DNA from: Phytomonas francai
Taxonomy: Eukaryota > Euglenozoa > Kinetoplastea > Trypanosomatida > Trypanosomatidae
Reading direction: 5' to 3'
DNA: 64,000 nucleotides
NCBI GenBank assembly: GCA_001766655.1
Contig: MJCC01000012.1
Span: 342,740 to 406,739 of the forward strand
In this document: piece after piece, positions 27,897 through 38,529 of the stretch
Position numbering within the stretch: the stretch's first letter is position 1
How the letters are laid out: every line of letters starts with the position of its first letter
The notes under the pieces: generated by a model
Told to the model about the DNA's origin: nothing
The model's input: only the letters and a program-made list of their open reading frames with translations
Database searches by the model: none
Program-made: the position numbers and the translations under genes

Positions 27897-29147
27897 ATGG
27901 AGGACACACCATCCGAAGACACTCCCGTTGGTAAACTGAATCCGGGAGATTCTGTCAAGATTCCAGCTACGGCGGTACCTGCAGAGTCTCAAATGCCGTA
28001 CCCTGTGCTCGGGAAATTCCCGAGGCGGTATTTTTCACCGGCTTTCCGGGAAGAAATCCTTAGAAAAACGAAATCAGAGATCCTTGAATGTGCGCCACGG
28101 TACCAAATAAGCCCAACTATACTGTGGGAGAGAGCCCGATCCTGGAAGTCCCGCTACCGGGGGCTCATTCATACTGAAAGTGGCGTACGCAACGAAAAAT
28201 CCGCCCATGGGGCTGCTGGTGGGATGGAAGGTCACTCCAATCGCCGCTTCAATCCTCCTTGGCGCGCCGATCTGCTCGAGATGGCCGGCCGCATTCACCC
28301 ACCCGGCTCCGCCCTCTCCGCCGTCGTGGCGGAGAGGGGTCCTGGCTGCCTTTCGCTGGGCCTCCTTTGGACGGTGCACCGCGCTCGTGCGGGGCGACGC
28401 CACCCCCTGCACGACCGCTTTTCCCATCTTCCGTTACCGATCCTGCAGGGCTGCCTCTCGAGGCTGGTCCGCGGACGGGACGTTTGGCACCAGCGCGTGC
28501 TGCGCCCCGCGGGCCGCGCCGTCGCCGAGACGCAGGCGCGGCTTTGGGTGCAGCAGCTGAACCTGCTCCTGTGGGACATCGCGCTTTGGCAGCGGCGGCA
28601 CCCGCTCGGGGTTGTGACGTTGGTGCTCGAGCAGTACCGAAGTGGGCAACTCGATTCGGCCGCGTCGGCCGCGTGTCTGCCGCGCGGATCGCACGTGGGG
28701 CTTCTCCGGAGTGTGTTGGAGGCCATCACAGACGCGCTCTATCCCGGGCTCTCGGCGATTCCTACCTTGATTCGATGCGATGTTTTTATGACTTATCCGC
28801 ACATGCCCATACATGAACAGATGGCCTTTATGAACGAATTAACCAATCGCTGTTACCAAAAAGGGCTTAAAACTCGAGCACCATCGGAGCTACCGGGACC
28901 CGCGCTCGGTGTGTGTGATCAAAGCGGGTCAGATGAGGTACCCCCAGGTGTGCAGGGCAGCAAGGAGGCCATCAATCCCAAAGAACTTCTCTGTGACTAT
29001 ATCGCGAAGGAGAAAATTCCAGATTTGCTCATTACCACCGAACTCACAGACGCCGACTACCGAGCACTTCGCCTGGCCTTAGAGCGACACAAAAAAGATG
29101 GTGTCCGACGTATTGCCGCGGAGTCTTATCCTGTCTATGTGGGGTAG
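27897..29147 (+). CDS. Hypothetical helical protein
   Basis: 416 residues. The N-terminus is Pro/Asp-rich; from about 50 the sequence is predicted mainly helical, with Trp- and Leu-rich segments (ILWERARSWKSRYRGL, LWVQQLNLLLWDIALWQRR, HVGLLRSVLEAITDALYPGL). The C-terminus is basic. No domain is recognised and there are no clear membrane helices. Bases 28240-28700 are very GC-rich while both ends are average, and within this island other frames are also open; the frame given here is the only one that spans the whole gene. A strong pyrimidine tract (CCCGTTTTTTTTTCCTTGTT, near 27814) lies upstream. Confidence 0.8.
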   Translation: MEDTPSEDTPVGKLNPGDSVKIPATAVPAESQMPYPVLGKFPRRYFSPAFREEILRKTKSEILECAPRYQISPTILWERARSWKSRYRGLIHTESGVRNEKSAHGAAGGMEGHSNRRFNPPWRADLLEMAGRIHPPGSALSAVVAERGPGCLSLGLLWTVHRARAGRRHPLHDRFSHLPLPILQGCLSRLVRGRDVWHQRVLRPAGRAVAETQARLWVQQLNLLLWDIALWQRRHPLGVVTLVLEQYRSGQLDSAASAACLPRGSHVGLLRSVLEAITDALYPGLSAIPTLIRCDVFMTYPHMPIHEQMAFMNELTNRCYQKGLKTRAPSELPGPALGVCDQSGSDEVPPGVQGSKEAINPKELLCDYIAKEKIPDLLITTELTDADYRALRLALERHKKDGVRRIAAESYPVYVG

Positions 29148-30034
29148 CTAAAACAATCAAAGCATAGAAGTACAAGCAACCGATTCAAATGCTTATAAAT
29201 TCTCTATTTCTTTATGAATTTTTTATTTGTTTTCATTTTCCCTGAGAAGCTTTTCGTCTTCCCTGTTACTTTACCGATTATTCGGCTTAGACTTGTTTCA
29301 ATGCATGACAGAAGTAAAAATATTTTACAGAACCTTTGATACTTTCCTTACTTAGTGAAGTTAATTTTCCTTAACTAGAGAAAAACTACCTCAGAGAAGT
29401 TCTTCCCTTTATGTCTTATGTTGTCTGTTGTTGACTTCACGGCACTTTCTGCATTATCGTGGATAGCTGCCCCTGTGGTCTGCATGGTTTACATAAATAC
29501 GGTGATAATAAATTTCATAATACAGAAGCACTATAACGCAACGTAACCGCATTAAGTGCGGAGCGGGATTTTCATCGCATTAGTCGGAAAACGAGTATAA
29601 CTAAATAGCCATTGAGTTTATAGCACACATGCAGCGCTTGCTATTATAGGCTTTCGTTTTTTTTTTTTTTTTAATATTTTGTGGGATTCCTGTTTCCTCT
29701 TATTTACCCTAACCTTTTTTGTGTATATTAGTTTCATTTTATTTATCTCGACATTTTTTTGACAATTTCGATGACTTATTTAAATTCACTAAGCATATAT
29801 ACTTATATTCATCAGATGTTAATTGGTTCTGTATATTTAATATTAAAGTTAACACTCACTATTTCATCACCCATAGTTTCGAATTGAACTACTTTCATTT
29901 TTTTTTTTTAAGCTCTATCTTGACCAAATATTACTCTATAAAAGCATATCTATACTTTGGTAGATATATATATATATATATATATACACCGAAATCTATA
30001 TAAAAGCTACTTCAACAAATAGCATTTAATAATA
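29148..30034. other. AT-rich spacer
   Basis: No gene supported. T run at about 29658-29672 and TA microsatellite at 29963-29986. The open frame 29719-30003 is AT-driven and low complexity. Confidence 0.45.
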
Positions 30035-30565
30035 ATGTACCAAGACGATAACTATGCCGAAAATACCACTGTAAAGAGCTTCTTTTTGACTCACGCGAAC
30101 ACGATTCTTGCTATTCTTAATGGCGTAGCGATACTGTTGCTTATTGTGGCATTTTCTATATCATCGTCGAAGGAGAACAATATTCCTGCCCGCATTGCGA
30201 TGTGGACTGTTGGATTAATTCTACTATCTGTGACTGTCTTGCTATCCATTGGCGTGCAAAATATGAAACCAAATCTTGTTCTTTACTACGCGCATCAGAT
30301 TCTCGCTGTCCTCACGTTTATCATAATGTCGATCGCACTGGGGATTAATAACATTGTGCTGAACATGTGCATTCAAGGTGACAAACATGTCTTTAAAATT
30401 AGTTGTGGTTCACATTGGCTGGAATTTTTTGCAGAAATTATGGTATGTGTCATTATGGGAGTATATTACATTGGAACTCAGAAGCGCATTGTATTTTTCA
30501 TTGACAAGGGTATTCTTGATGGTATTAGGGGGCGCTCTCAGAGCTGGATGGAACACCTTAAGTAG
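30035..30565 (+). CDS. Four-TM protein 1, unknown family
   Basis: 176 residues with four hydrophobic helices at about 22-45 (TILAILNGVAILLLIVAFSI), 54-72, 84-108 and 128-148. A Cys-containing loop lies between helices 3 and 4 (MCIQGDKHVFKISCGSHW), and the C-terminal tail is short and basic. The topology resembles MARVEL or amastin-like tetraspans, but I do not see the amastin signature C-[IVLYF]-[TS]-[LF]. A protein of the same layout lies at 62485-63057. Function unknown; probably a membrane organiser or scaffold. Confidence 0.8.
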   Translation: MYQDDNYAENTTVKSFFLTHANTILAILNGVAILLLIVAFSISSSKENNIPARIAMWTVGLILLSVTVLLSIGVQNMKPNLVLYYAHQILAVLTFIIMSIALGINNIVLNMCIQGDKHVFKISCGSHWLEFFAEIMVCVIMGVYYIGTQKRIVFFIDKGILDGIRGRSQSWMEHLK

Positions 30566-31063
30566 AATGTGTTTGTCTGCACGGTATTGTAAGCAAAGGG
30601 AGACCGAAAATGTAGAAAAATGTTGAACAGACAGGTTTTTAAAATCCCCAATGCAAGAATGACCCCATTTTGTTTAAAAATAACGTTGCAATGAAAATGA
30701 ATGCATGGGTTTCGTCATAATCGTGGGCATACTCTCTACGGAATAAATTATTTCAAAATGCATCTCATGGTGTTGTAATTGAGGACTTTGCTTGTTTTTC
30801 AATTCTTTTTGTGGCATTCATTAGAATTCAATTCTAACTGCATTGCTATTTTTTTTCTTTTGAATATTTATTTTTCCCATTTTCTTATTTGGTACTGTCT
30901 ATTCTTCGAAGCATCCATTACTTCGCGTATCTGGTACGGTTAGGAGAAGCATCGATTTTTACACTTTGGGTGGTGGTGGTGGTGACAGGGAGCGGTATTC
31001 GAACTTTCATACAGTCATTGTGATACTATGTACGCATGAATAGCATTGTGTAAGTTGTCAACG

Positions 31064-31318
31064 ATGGTGGTTTACAATAGTTTGTATCGTCCCCGTCTTG
31101 CGGCATTCTTGGTCCAAGCATTTTTCATAATTTACTATAAGAGTTTGCTCTATCGTAATTCGTTTTATAGTACAAATATTGTCATTGTTTCTTTTTTTTT
31201 TTTTACTATTTATAGTATATTTGTTGCTTGTTTGTGTGTGGTGTTTGGTGGGAATGTCTCACAGGACATGGTGAATGAACCAATTCATATGCTTCAAAAA
31301 GGTATGAGGGAAATTTAA
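31064..31318 (+). CDS. Doubtful small membrane ORF
   Basis: 84 residues from the first ATG. It has two hydrophobic stretches, one encoded by a long T run, and a polar tail (DMVNEPIHMLQKGMREI). No family is recognised; the hydrophobic part is what AT-rich DNA gives by chance, while the polar tail looks slightly more protein-like. Confidence 0.2.
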   Translation: MVVYNSLYRPRLAAFLVQAFFIIYYKSLLYRNSFYSTNIVIVSFFFFTIYSIFVACLCVVFGGNVSQDMVNEPIHMLQKGMREI

Positions 31319-31986
31319 TTTAGTATATCCATGGTGTTTTTATATATGTGAATACATTGTTTATGTATCACATACATAAGAGTAGATAGCGTTGCCTGAA
31401 ACTGTTTTTGCTTCGTGGGGCAACTATTTAATATTTATCTTTCTTCCATTTTCCCTCTGATTTCGAATCACATTTACCGAAAAAAGGATAATTTAAGGGG
31501 ACATTTTCGGAAAGCCCCTTCTCACACGCATGCATACGCACAAACTGCTGGATGTTTTCTACCGTTTTAGCATCAAATAAAACAGCACAGGATCTGTTGT
31601 TGCGTTCAGTGGCTGAATATTTGTTTCATGTCGCCAACAGAGGCGTTTGATCTGAGTGAATGTGCAGTAAAGTATTCGGTCCACTATCCTTTCCCTTTCT
31701 CTAATGAAATTAGAAGAATCATACGACTTAAGCACTTGGACTTAATGAATATCACTCTGTAAATATGCGAGAAGATCCCAATGTTGAATAAATTAGTCGT
31801 GGTGAATTTATTATGAAAAGGACAGCTGCTTGGTTTGTGAGAAAAGAGTGTGCATGCGCGCTGCCCAGAGTTAAATACAATGGCTGAGATGGTAGCGAGG
31901 AGTGCAGTGGTAAGTGACACACAAAGAGGAAAAGGAATACCGCTCCACTATTGATACTCAACCGAGAAAGGGTCAATAATGGATAC

Positions 31987-32024
31987 TATATACATACATA
32001 TATATATATATATGTATGTATATA
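31987..32024. repeat. Perfect 38-base palindrome
   Basis: TATATACATACA, a TA core and TGTATGTATATA form a perfect self-complementary sequence that can extrude as a hairpin or cruciform. The flanking bases do not continue the symmetry. Confidence 0.95.
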
Positions 32025-32358
32025 CAGCTTTTTTTCAGATGCGTATATATATAAACGGTAGAGGACTATATATGGGCATGATGCAAGCCCTAGTCTTTAT
32101 TTTTTCATATTTGTTATCAGAAAGTAAGACACTTTTGTATTGATTCTTAACAAGAACCCATATTTCATTCAAGTTCCTTACCATAGTGATTGGACATGCC
32201 TCTCAGCAATACCTTCTTTATCTGAACTCCATCTCTTTTAGTAGGTTATACTAAGGTAGTTTGCATTTTTTTTGTGGGTTAGAATCCTAACTTTTGCTTA
32301 CCCCCATATTTTTTTAGTTTGAACGTTTTTTTCTCTTCCCTTTCCTCCCGCTTTTTTT

Positions 32359-32360
32359 AG
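32359..32360 (+). promoter_or_regulatory. Predicted spliced-leader acceptor for EIF4G5
   Basis: AG after a strong tract (CTCTTCCCTTTCCTCCCG then CTTTTTTT). An alternative AG follows CTACGCTTTTTTTCTAACGA near 32505. Confidence 0.5.
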
Positions 32361-32706
32361 TTCCTTTGTTTGAAAGCATTGGATTCAGGGTTTGTTTTGG
32401 GTTCATTTTTCGTCGTACCCGCAAAAAAATTTGGTGTTAGTTTTTGATATATAAAAAGCAGCATTTTTCTGTTACTGTTCCTACGCTTTTTTTCTAACGA
32501 CACAGTTTACATTGTGTCACCGAGCTCCCGGTCTGCTGCGTTCCTCTAAATCGAAACCAACCCAAGGCGGGCTATCCCGAGTTCGCCAGGCGTGTTGACG
32601 GAAGCACGGGGGAACCTTTTTCTCTGTGACAGCCCCGACCTGTGCACGATTTGTGCCATTTTCCCTTCTTTGAGCTGGGCTTCCCGCTTTCGCTGAGGGG
32701 CTTCGA

Positions 32707-35097
32707 ATGACGCAGGTGCCGCCTCGTGTGGAGTCGGCGCCGCTGTGCCCGAACTGCGCGACGGTCGCCGGGGGCACCTCGACGCGGGGGATGGGGTACG
32801 GGATGGCCGACATGCACGAGCTGCGGGGGTCGGGCCGCGCCGGCGGGCTCGCGCTGCGGGCGGGCGCCGTCAGCGGGCTCCCGTCGAGCCCCTCCCAGAC
32901 CTTCGCCGCGGGGCCGTACCGGGCGGCCGTCTCGCCGGGGCCGGAGGGGGAGGGGCCTGCGGCGGTGGGCGGGGCGCCGCCCGAGGCCCTCGCGCGCCCG
33001 GCCCCGACCGAGCCCTCCCGCCCCGCGGACCGCGTCTACGACGTCCAGCAGTTCCTCCGGCTGCAGGGTAGCCAGGGGCCGGTGCCGGAGCGCATCCTGC
33101 GCCACGCGCGAATGCTCTGGAAGGCGATGCCCGAGAACATTGCGAGCCTCGCGGAGACGAACAGCCTGCGGCGCAACCTCTTCAAGGACGACACCGCGAC
33201 CTCGCACACGCGGGTGCTGACCGACCGCAAGCTCCACAACGAGGTGCTTGGCATCCTGGGAAAGGTCACTGAGGCGAATATTGAGGTCATGCAGAAGGAG
33301 CTGACAGACTTGCCGATTCGCCAGTCCACCGAGGAGGAGATCCGCGAGGTGATCAACCTTTTCTTTAGCAAGTGCACGCGCCCCGAGGACTCCAGATACA
33401 CCCCACTCTACGTGCAGCTCATCTCGAACCTCATCGCGACCATCGGCGACCAAGAGGCGGCTGGGCGTATGATCCGTAGAGAGGTCATGAACCAGTGCCG
33501 GGATACCTTCGTCAACACCGCGAAGAAGTTGAAGGAGCTCGAGGAGCGTATTGCGAAGCTCCCCGAGGAGGAGGCCGACATCGAGCGGATACAGTTCGCC
33601 GCCAAACTGAAGGCTAACATCTACTTCCTAGGGCTTATGTTCCGAAGCCGCCTCACGAGCGAAACAGTAGTGCGTGCGGTCCTCGATAACCTTCTCTACG
33701 GTGACGGCCGCCGGCGCCGCGTCGTGCCGGACTACTGCATAATCCTTTTCATGGAGCTCCTGCAGACTTGCGGCCCGCACATGGACGTCACCTTCTACAA
33801 CGACCCCTTGCCTCGTTATATCGCTGTTCTGGAAGACTTTAGCCGGACCTACCCGACGAAGCGCATCCAGTTCCTGCTTCTTAATTTTTTAGAGACCATT
33901 AACAATAACTGGGTCCCTTTGCACGGTCCCGACGCTCACCGGGATACGGGCAGCGTCGCGAGTCCGTCCTCCCCGATGAGCAATAGCCTAACGAACGGGT
34001 CGCCGGCTGCTAACGCGATGGCGCAATACATAAAACCCACCGCCTGTATCCCGACTCCGAGCATTATTATAGAACAACAAAAGAACCGTATTCCGGACCG
34101 TGGGGAGTTCTGGAAGGTGATGGATGACTTCTTCGCCACTAGCGACGTGGAGGAAATCATCTCGGTGCTCAACTTGATCCCAAACGATGTGCTGGTCGTC
34201 TACTGCAGCAAGTGGATAGGCCGCTATATCAGCACCTACAGGTACACGCAGGAGCGGAGTAGGCTTGGGGAGTTATTTGAGCAGTTGGTGAATCGAAATG
34301 CGATCCCGCCGAAGCTGCCCTTTGAGGCTCTTCTAGATCACGTCAAGCAGGCAATCAAAGAGGAGCTTTTTATAGATCAACCCAAGTACTTCTCCCACTG
34401 GGCGGCGGTGATCAAGAACGGCCGGTCCGTCTTCTCGCTATCCTTGCACACTACCCTGCTGGATATGCTTGTGGATAATCATATGGGACAAGAGGTGATT
34501 GTGAACATGATTCAGGACGTGCAAAAGGCGATAGAGGATAATAACAATAAAACGGAGCAAAAGGATTACCTGGTGCAGGATCGTTTTCGGGTTCTACAGG
34601 CGCTCCTGCGCTACTCGCCGATGTTGTTGTCAAAGGACGAGGACGCGGCGGAGGAGGAGGATATTTTGAGTAGTGTTGCCGATGTGAATCTAGAGGTGTG
34701 GTTCTTCCAGCTGCTTGGGGAGAGCTACGAGGAGAACAATTCTTCCACGGCGCTTTATGGTATTTTGGAGGCATTAAGAGGTTCGCTTCTTTCGGCCTAT
34801 CCATTTATTTCTGCCCTTTTCACCTTTGTTCGCTTTGACATCGATCATCTCTGCACCTACTTCAAGGATGTGATCCGGAAGATTTTTGGAGCGCGCACTA
34901 TAGCTAGCTTATTTGAGGAAGTCTACGTCCAGTGGCTACATCTGGATTGCTCTGAAGTCTATTACTTTAGCTTTGTGAAGAAAGTTAACACGATCATCAA
35001 CTACAATAAAAATGAGGTCGACAAATTGCGTGATCGCCTTCGCAATGAGTACCATGCGGAGGCGTTCGTAGCTCGTATGGATAAATATTTTAAGTAA
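32707..35097 (+). CDS. EIF4G5: eIF4G-family translation factor, probably EIF4G5
   Basis: 796 residues. After a low-complexity Gly/Pro/Ala N-terminus comes VYDVQQFLRL with Tyr111, close to the eIF4E-binding pattern Tyr-x4-Leu-hydrophobic (here Phe-Leu). A MIF4G HEAT domain follows from about 150 to 400: LHNEVLGILGKVTEANIEVM, TPLYVQLISNLI, KLKANIYFLGLMFRSRL. A second helical region (about 450-790) resembles the MA3/W2-like part of kinetoplastid eIF4Gs. Length matches EIF4G4/EIF4G5 (about 760-790) rather than EIF4G3 (about 635). Proximity to PBP1 and RAB11, which I recall as neighbours of EIF4G5 in T. brucei, favours EIF4G5, a partner of the cap-binding protein EIF4E6. The 5' half is very GC-rich and the 3' end is not. 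Confidence 0.88.
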   Translation: MTQVPPRVESAPLCPNCATVAGGTSTRGMGYGMADMHELRGSGRAGGLALRAGAVSGLPSSPSQTFAAGPYRAAVSPGPEGEGPAAVGGAPPEALARPAPTEPSRPADRVYDVQQFLRLQGSQGPVPERILRHARMLWKAMPENIASLAETNSLRRNLFKDDTATSHTRVLTDRKLHNEVLGILGKVTEANIEVMQKELTDLPIRQSTEEEIREVINLFFSKCTRPEDSRYTPLYVQLISNLIATIGDQEAAGRMIRREVMNQCRDTFVNTAKKLKELEERIAKLPEEEADIERIQFAAKLKANIYFLGLMFRSRLTSETVVRAVLDNLLYGDGRRRRVVPDYCIILFMELLQTCGPHMDVTFYNDPLPRYIAVLEDFSRTYPTKRIQFLLLNFLETINNNWVPLHGPDAHRDTGSVASPSSPMSNSLTNGSPAANAMAQYIKPTACIPTPSIIIEQQKNRIPDRGEFWKVMDDFFATSDVEEIISVLNLIPNDVLVVYCSKWIGRYISTYRYTQERSRLGELFEQLVNRNAIPPKLPFEALLDHVKQAIKEELFIDQPKYFSHWAAVIKNGRSVFSLSLHTTLLDMLVDNHMGQEVIVNMIQDVQKAIEDNNNKTEQKDYLVQDRFRVLQALLRYSPMLLSKDEDAAEEEDILSSVADVNLEVWFFQLLGESYEENNSSTALYGILEALRGSLLSAYPFISALFTFVRFDIDHLCTYFKDVIRKIFGARTIASLFEEVYVQWLHLDCSEVYYFSFVKKVNTIINYNKNEVDKLRDRLRNEYHAEAFVARMDKYFK

Positions 35098-37165
35098 CTT
35101 CACTTAATCACTCCTATTGGGAAGGAACTAAATACGTTGCTTAATATATATATATATATATATATATATAATGATTTAACTGCATTAAGCTGGAGTGTGG
35201 GGATTGCGGTTTACAGGCGATGCGGGGATGGTGATGTTATGTGGTTTGAGTCACAAAAATTTTCTTCCTTGAGATAATGATCATAAGGGTTTTATGAATT
35301 CGTTTGCTCGTAGGTATGCGTTTAGATGTTGTTTAAACCTCATTATTCTTATTCAGAACCTATAAAGAATGGCGAAATTTTAAATGCATGATTAATTTTT
35401 CCTTTTTTTAGTACCGTTAAAAAAAAGAAGAACCCATTCTCACAACCCAGGCAGGAAGAGTCAGTAAGAAACTCTGAGTAGTGGTGATAGCCGGATATGT
35501 ATGTATTGGCATATCGTCTATACTTATGTACGGGCCCTTAGGTATTCATAGGATGCATACTATTTATGAAATCAAATCATAGCTGCGATGATTCTAAGAG
35601 TATGTACAGTAGGGATTTTCTTAGTACTCCGTATTTATTTATTTATTTTATTTATTATCATTTTAAGTGATATACCTGGTAATTAGCTCATAGGAACAGT
35701 CTGGTTGAATGTTACTCTTTCTTTTCCTTTGTTTGGTAGCGTATTCAGTTGTGAAATACACACAATTACCAAACAACAATTTTCCGTGTGGACTCATAAT
35801 GCTTTGAGTTAACGATATATGGTTTATCCAGCGAGAGTTAAATTTAAAAATCAATAAACAGAAATATAGAAAACGCAACTAGCGGCGATTTACATAATTT
35901 TTCCAACTCTTTAATTTGATCAAATCCTCAAAAGGACTGATATTATAAGCAATGGCGGTTGAATTATTTATTTGGGAACAGTGCCATGGGTTTACACTTG
36001 TGTAATTATATATGTAGCTAAATAAAAAGTATAATTTTTTGGTGATAAGTAATGCGATAAACAAGTGATGGAAATAATAGTCTGAGGAAGCGATATATGA
36101 AATTTTTTTGTGGTATCGTTATTATGGAGAGATGAATGCAATTATGCCATGTTGTCTACAATAAAGTGTGAGGACTTGCCTATGGTCTATAGAGGAGGAG
36201 GGAATGTCTTCTGCAATTTCCCATTCTTATTATTTCTTAAATTACCCTCAACCTACGGTAAGTTCACATTTTTAAGAAAAATGTGCATTAAAAAAGAACC
36301 CAATTTTTACTGTGATGGATGTTCACATATAGCTGTGCAAAGCGGATTCATTCCACTTAATCATCATCATTATCACTTAACCATTTTCTACTACACTTTT
36401 TTTTCCTCCCTTTAAGCACATTTATTGCAGACTAAAGGAAAAGCTAGATAATACTTTGATTTCACCACGTCTTTGAGCTTATGAATTAGTAATACACGGC
36501 GGAGTCCCTTTTTTATGAGGGGTTGGGATGGAGGGTGAATTGATGTATTTTACACAGAGCATGTGGCTATCACAGCTTTTACCTTGACAAGGTCCGTGTT
36601 TTTCATCGATGAAATACACTGGAGAGAATGTGTGAAGCCGAGAAAGATATTCATAGCGAAGATGACTTACTGCTGAAGGACTTTAGCAAACAGGGTTTTT
36701 TCTTTGCTTTTCTAGAGGCGGCAAATTCGCTGGATGAGAATGCAAATACTCGACTTTGAGGAGACAGTTCAATGATAATAATGGGAAGAGGTTTCCGTTT
36801 CGGATGCACTCAAGTTTTAACGGGATGGTCATATTTCCAGGATATTCTTCACAATAATGAGAATCACGACTAAGTGTGAAAGTGATATGTACGTATATCT
36901 ACATATAAGAAAGCTCATAATAATCTGGAAATCTAACGGTGATAATAATAATAATAATAATAATAAGGCTAGTAGGTGTCTTTAGCGAGTGTCCCTCATC
37001 TACTTCCCCTCTTTAAACTCCATCCCTTAGCGTGTGAGACGAGAGACCTCACAAGAGCTGGTAGATTTTAACAATTTCCAAGCCTCGCCGTCTTCCGGAG
37101 AAGGGACACAGATAATCGCAGAAAGGGAAAATAAAACAGCTTCTTCATTAGTTATTAGTGAACAA
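35098..37165. other. Long AT-rich spacer
   Basis: 2.1 kb with no supported gene. TA microsatellite at 35144-35170, ATTTATTTATTTTATTTATT near 35637, (ATA)n at about 36942-36966, and an acceptor-like CCCCTCTTTAAACTCCATCC followed by CTTAG ending at 37030. No ATG lies between that AG and the gene start at 37166. Confidence 0.5.
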
Positions 37166-38062
37166 ATGTTTCACTTGCACATCGTTGATAACGTTAATAG
37201 CGTTCTTAGCAGCCTAATTTTTGCGCATTTTGCTTTACGCTGCGGGCATCTACGCAGGTATCTATTGCTTAGCGCAAGCTCGGCGCCCTCTAATCGACCG
37301 CCATTTAACATAAAAAACGGCAGCGGAAAATTAAACCTTCCTCTTCGCTATCATACAGATGATAACGATGATAGCAGCCTCAGAGATACCGAGCGCGGAG
37401 GAAACATTCATAATATCAACGAAGCTGAAACTGAAAATAACGAAAATGATGATGTGCGTGCACTTCAAATTGCAGCTGCTATACTGCGAGGAGATTTCCA
37501 TTGCCATAGTAGTAGTGATAATGAAGCTGATGTCGTGGAATCGCTTCCATGGGTCTGCAGACTAGAAGAGCGAAAAGAGGCGATTCAAAAGTATCCTTTC
37601 TTCCAGTCTCCTTTTGCAAAGGCGGAGCATGGCTTATTTAGTCTGCATGCCAATAATCTGAAAGAATCAGGAGCGCGGAACGAAAATGCGCCTTATTTTC
37701 ACTTTATTTTGGCCGCACAACCCTCCACGTATGATTACTTATGCGATTATTACGCCGACAAGCGTTCTTCTCATTCTCCGACTTCAGGTTTTCCTCTCTC
37801 TCGTTTCGTGATTTTCTGCGTCAGCGGTGGTAATGATGATATCAGGCGAACAGCATTTATCGCTCAAAAGTTTGTGGAGGGACTTGTGGGAGCGGCGGGA
37901 GCGATGGAGGGCAACATGAACAAGGTTAATGATGATGAAGAGGAAGGTAAGTTGTCAGAAAATGACAATGAAAGTAACGAGGAATGGGTTGAACGAGTTG
38001 ATGGAACCTTAGAAGTGCTTTCTTCTCAATATGGGGTGGACATTTTCGTTCTGATAACCTAA
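37166..38062 (+). CDS. Hypothetical protein, possible AP-5 sigma-like
   Basis: 298 residues from the first ATG; the frame is open to 37034 but begins there with GTG. It starts with a hydrophobic strand-like segment (MFHLHIVDNVNSVLSSLIFA), then a Ser/Asn/Asp-rich variable region, then PFFQSPFAKAEHGLFSLHAN, then SRFVIFCVSGGNDDIRRTAF followed by IAQKFVEGLVG, and finally VERVDGTLEVLSSQYGVDIF at the very end. The order (N-terminal longin-like strand, a GxFxLxxxN block, a strand-helix pair, a short end module) resembles the sigma subunit of the AP-5 adaptor complex, but identity is low and I rate this as a hypothesis. Otherwise unknown. No membrane segments. Confidence 0.75.
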   Translation: MFHLHIVDNVNSVLSSLIFAHFALRCGHLRRYLLLSASSAPSNRPPFNIKNGSGKLNLPLRYHTDDNDDSSLRDTERGGNIHNINEAETENNENDDVRALQIAAAILRGDFHCHSSSDNEADVVESLPWVCRLEERKEAIQKYPFFQSPFAKAEHGLFSLHANNLKESGARNENAPYFHFILAAQPSTYDYLCDYYADKRSSHSPTSGFPLSRFVIFCVSGGNDDIRRTAFIAQKFVEGLVGAAGAMEGNMNKVNDDEEEGKLSENDNESNEEWVERVDGTLEVLSSQYGVDIFVLIT

Positions 38063-38529
38063 AAGACAAAAACCAATAACAGCAGAGGTTCGGATAGATA
38101 TAATGATTTTTTTTTTTTGTTGTTGAACTCTGATTTGCAAAAAAACAACAACTTCTACGCGGAGTTTAGTGAGCGCGTATCTACGTATCCGCTATTTCTT
38201 TGATATGGTATATGTTAACATCGATCTAAAACTATGATTCCTCTTTCTTTCCTTTGGTGCTCAGCGGTTTAAGATTTTTTATTTCTTTATTAAGGGAAGC
38301 AGTATACCGTTTGCATCCGTTCACGAAGGGCGCAAAACCGACCGATCTACCAACCCAAAGAAAGCGAAATCGGTCAACACGGTAAACGTCACATCGAACG
38401 ATCTATCTGTCTATCTATCGATACCGATATATCGATAGCCGAGCCCTTTTAGTAGGATTCGTGTCACAGCCAATCCCGATCGTCTCCCGCGAGCCCTTTC
38501 CCCCCCCCCCCCCCCTCTCTCTTGTCACG
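38063..38529. other. Spacer upstream of RAB11
   Basis: No gene. Holds CTAT/CTGT tetranucleotide repeats (about 38399-38420), the self-complementary ATCGATACCGATATATCGAT cluster (38416-38435), and a pyrimidine tract with a C run of about 16 bases ending close to the RAB11 ATG. Confidence 0.55.

Larger units (their letters stand above)
30566..32706. other. Long spacer upstream of EIF4G5
   Basis: 2.1 kb with no confident gene. It contains GGTGGTGGTGGTG at about 30970, one doubtful small ORF (31064-31318), a perfect 38-base palindrome (31987-32024), and at the right end long T/C tracts with an AG acceptor at 32359-32360. The presumed EIF4G5 leader from there to 32706 has no ATG. Confidence 0.5.

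Noticed and set aside
28180..28560. Alternative + frame inside the helical unknown gene, with a hydrophobic start
   Set aside because: Considered as evidence for a frameshift, but the main frame continues through the same GC island with more regular codon use and helical pattern, and joins sensible sequence on both sides.
29719..30003. ORF in the spacer before the first four-TM gene
   Set aside because: Phe/Tyr/Ile composition typical of AT-rich non-coding DNA, ends in a TA microsatellite.
36110..36415. ORF in the spacer before the AP-5 sigma-like candidate
   Set aside because: GTG start, no motif, Phe/His-rich end; no clear acceptor.
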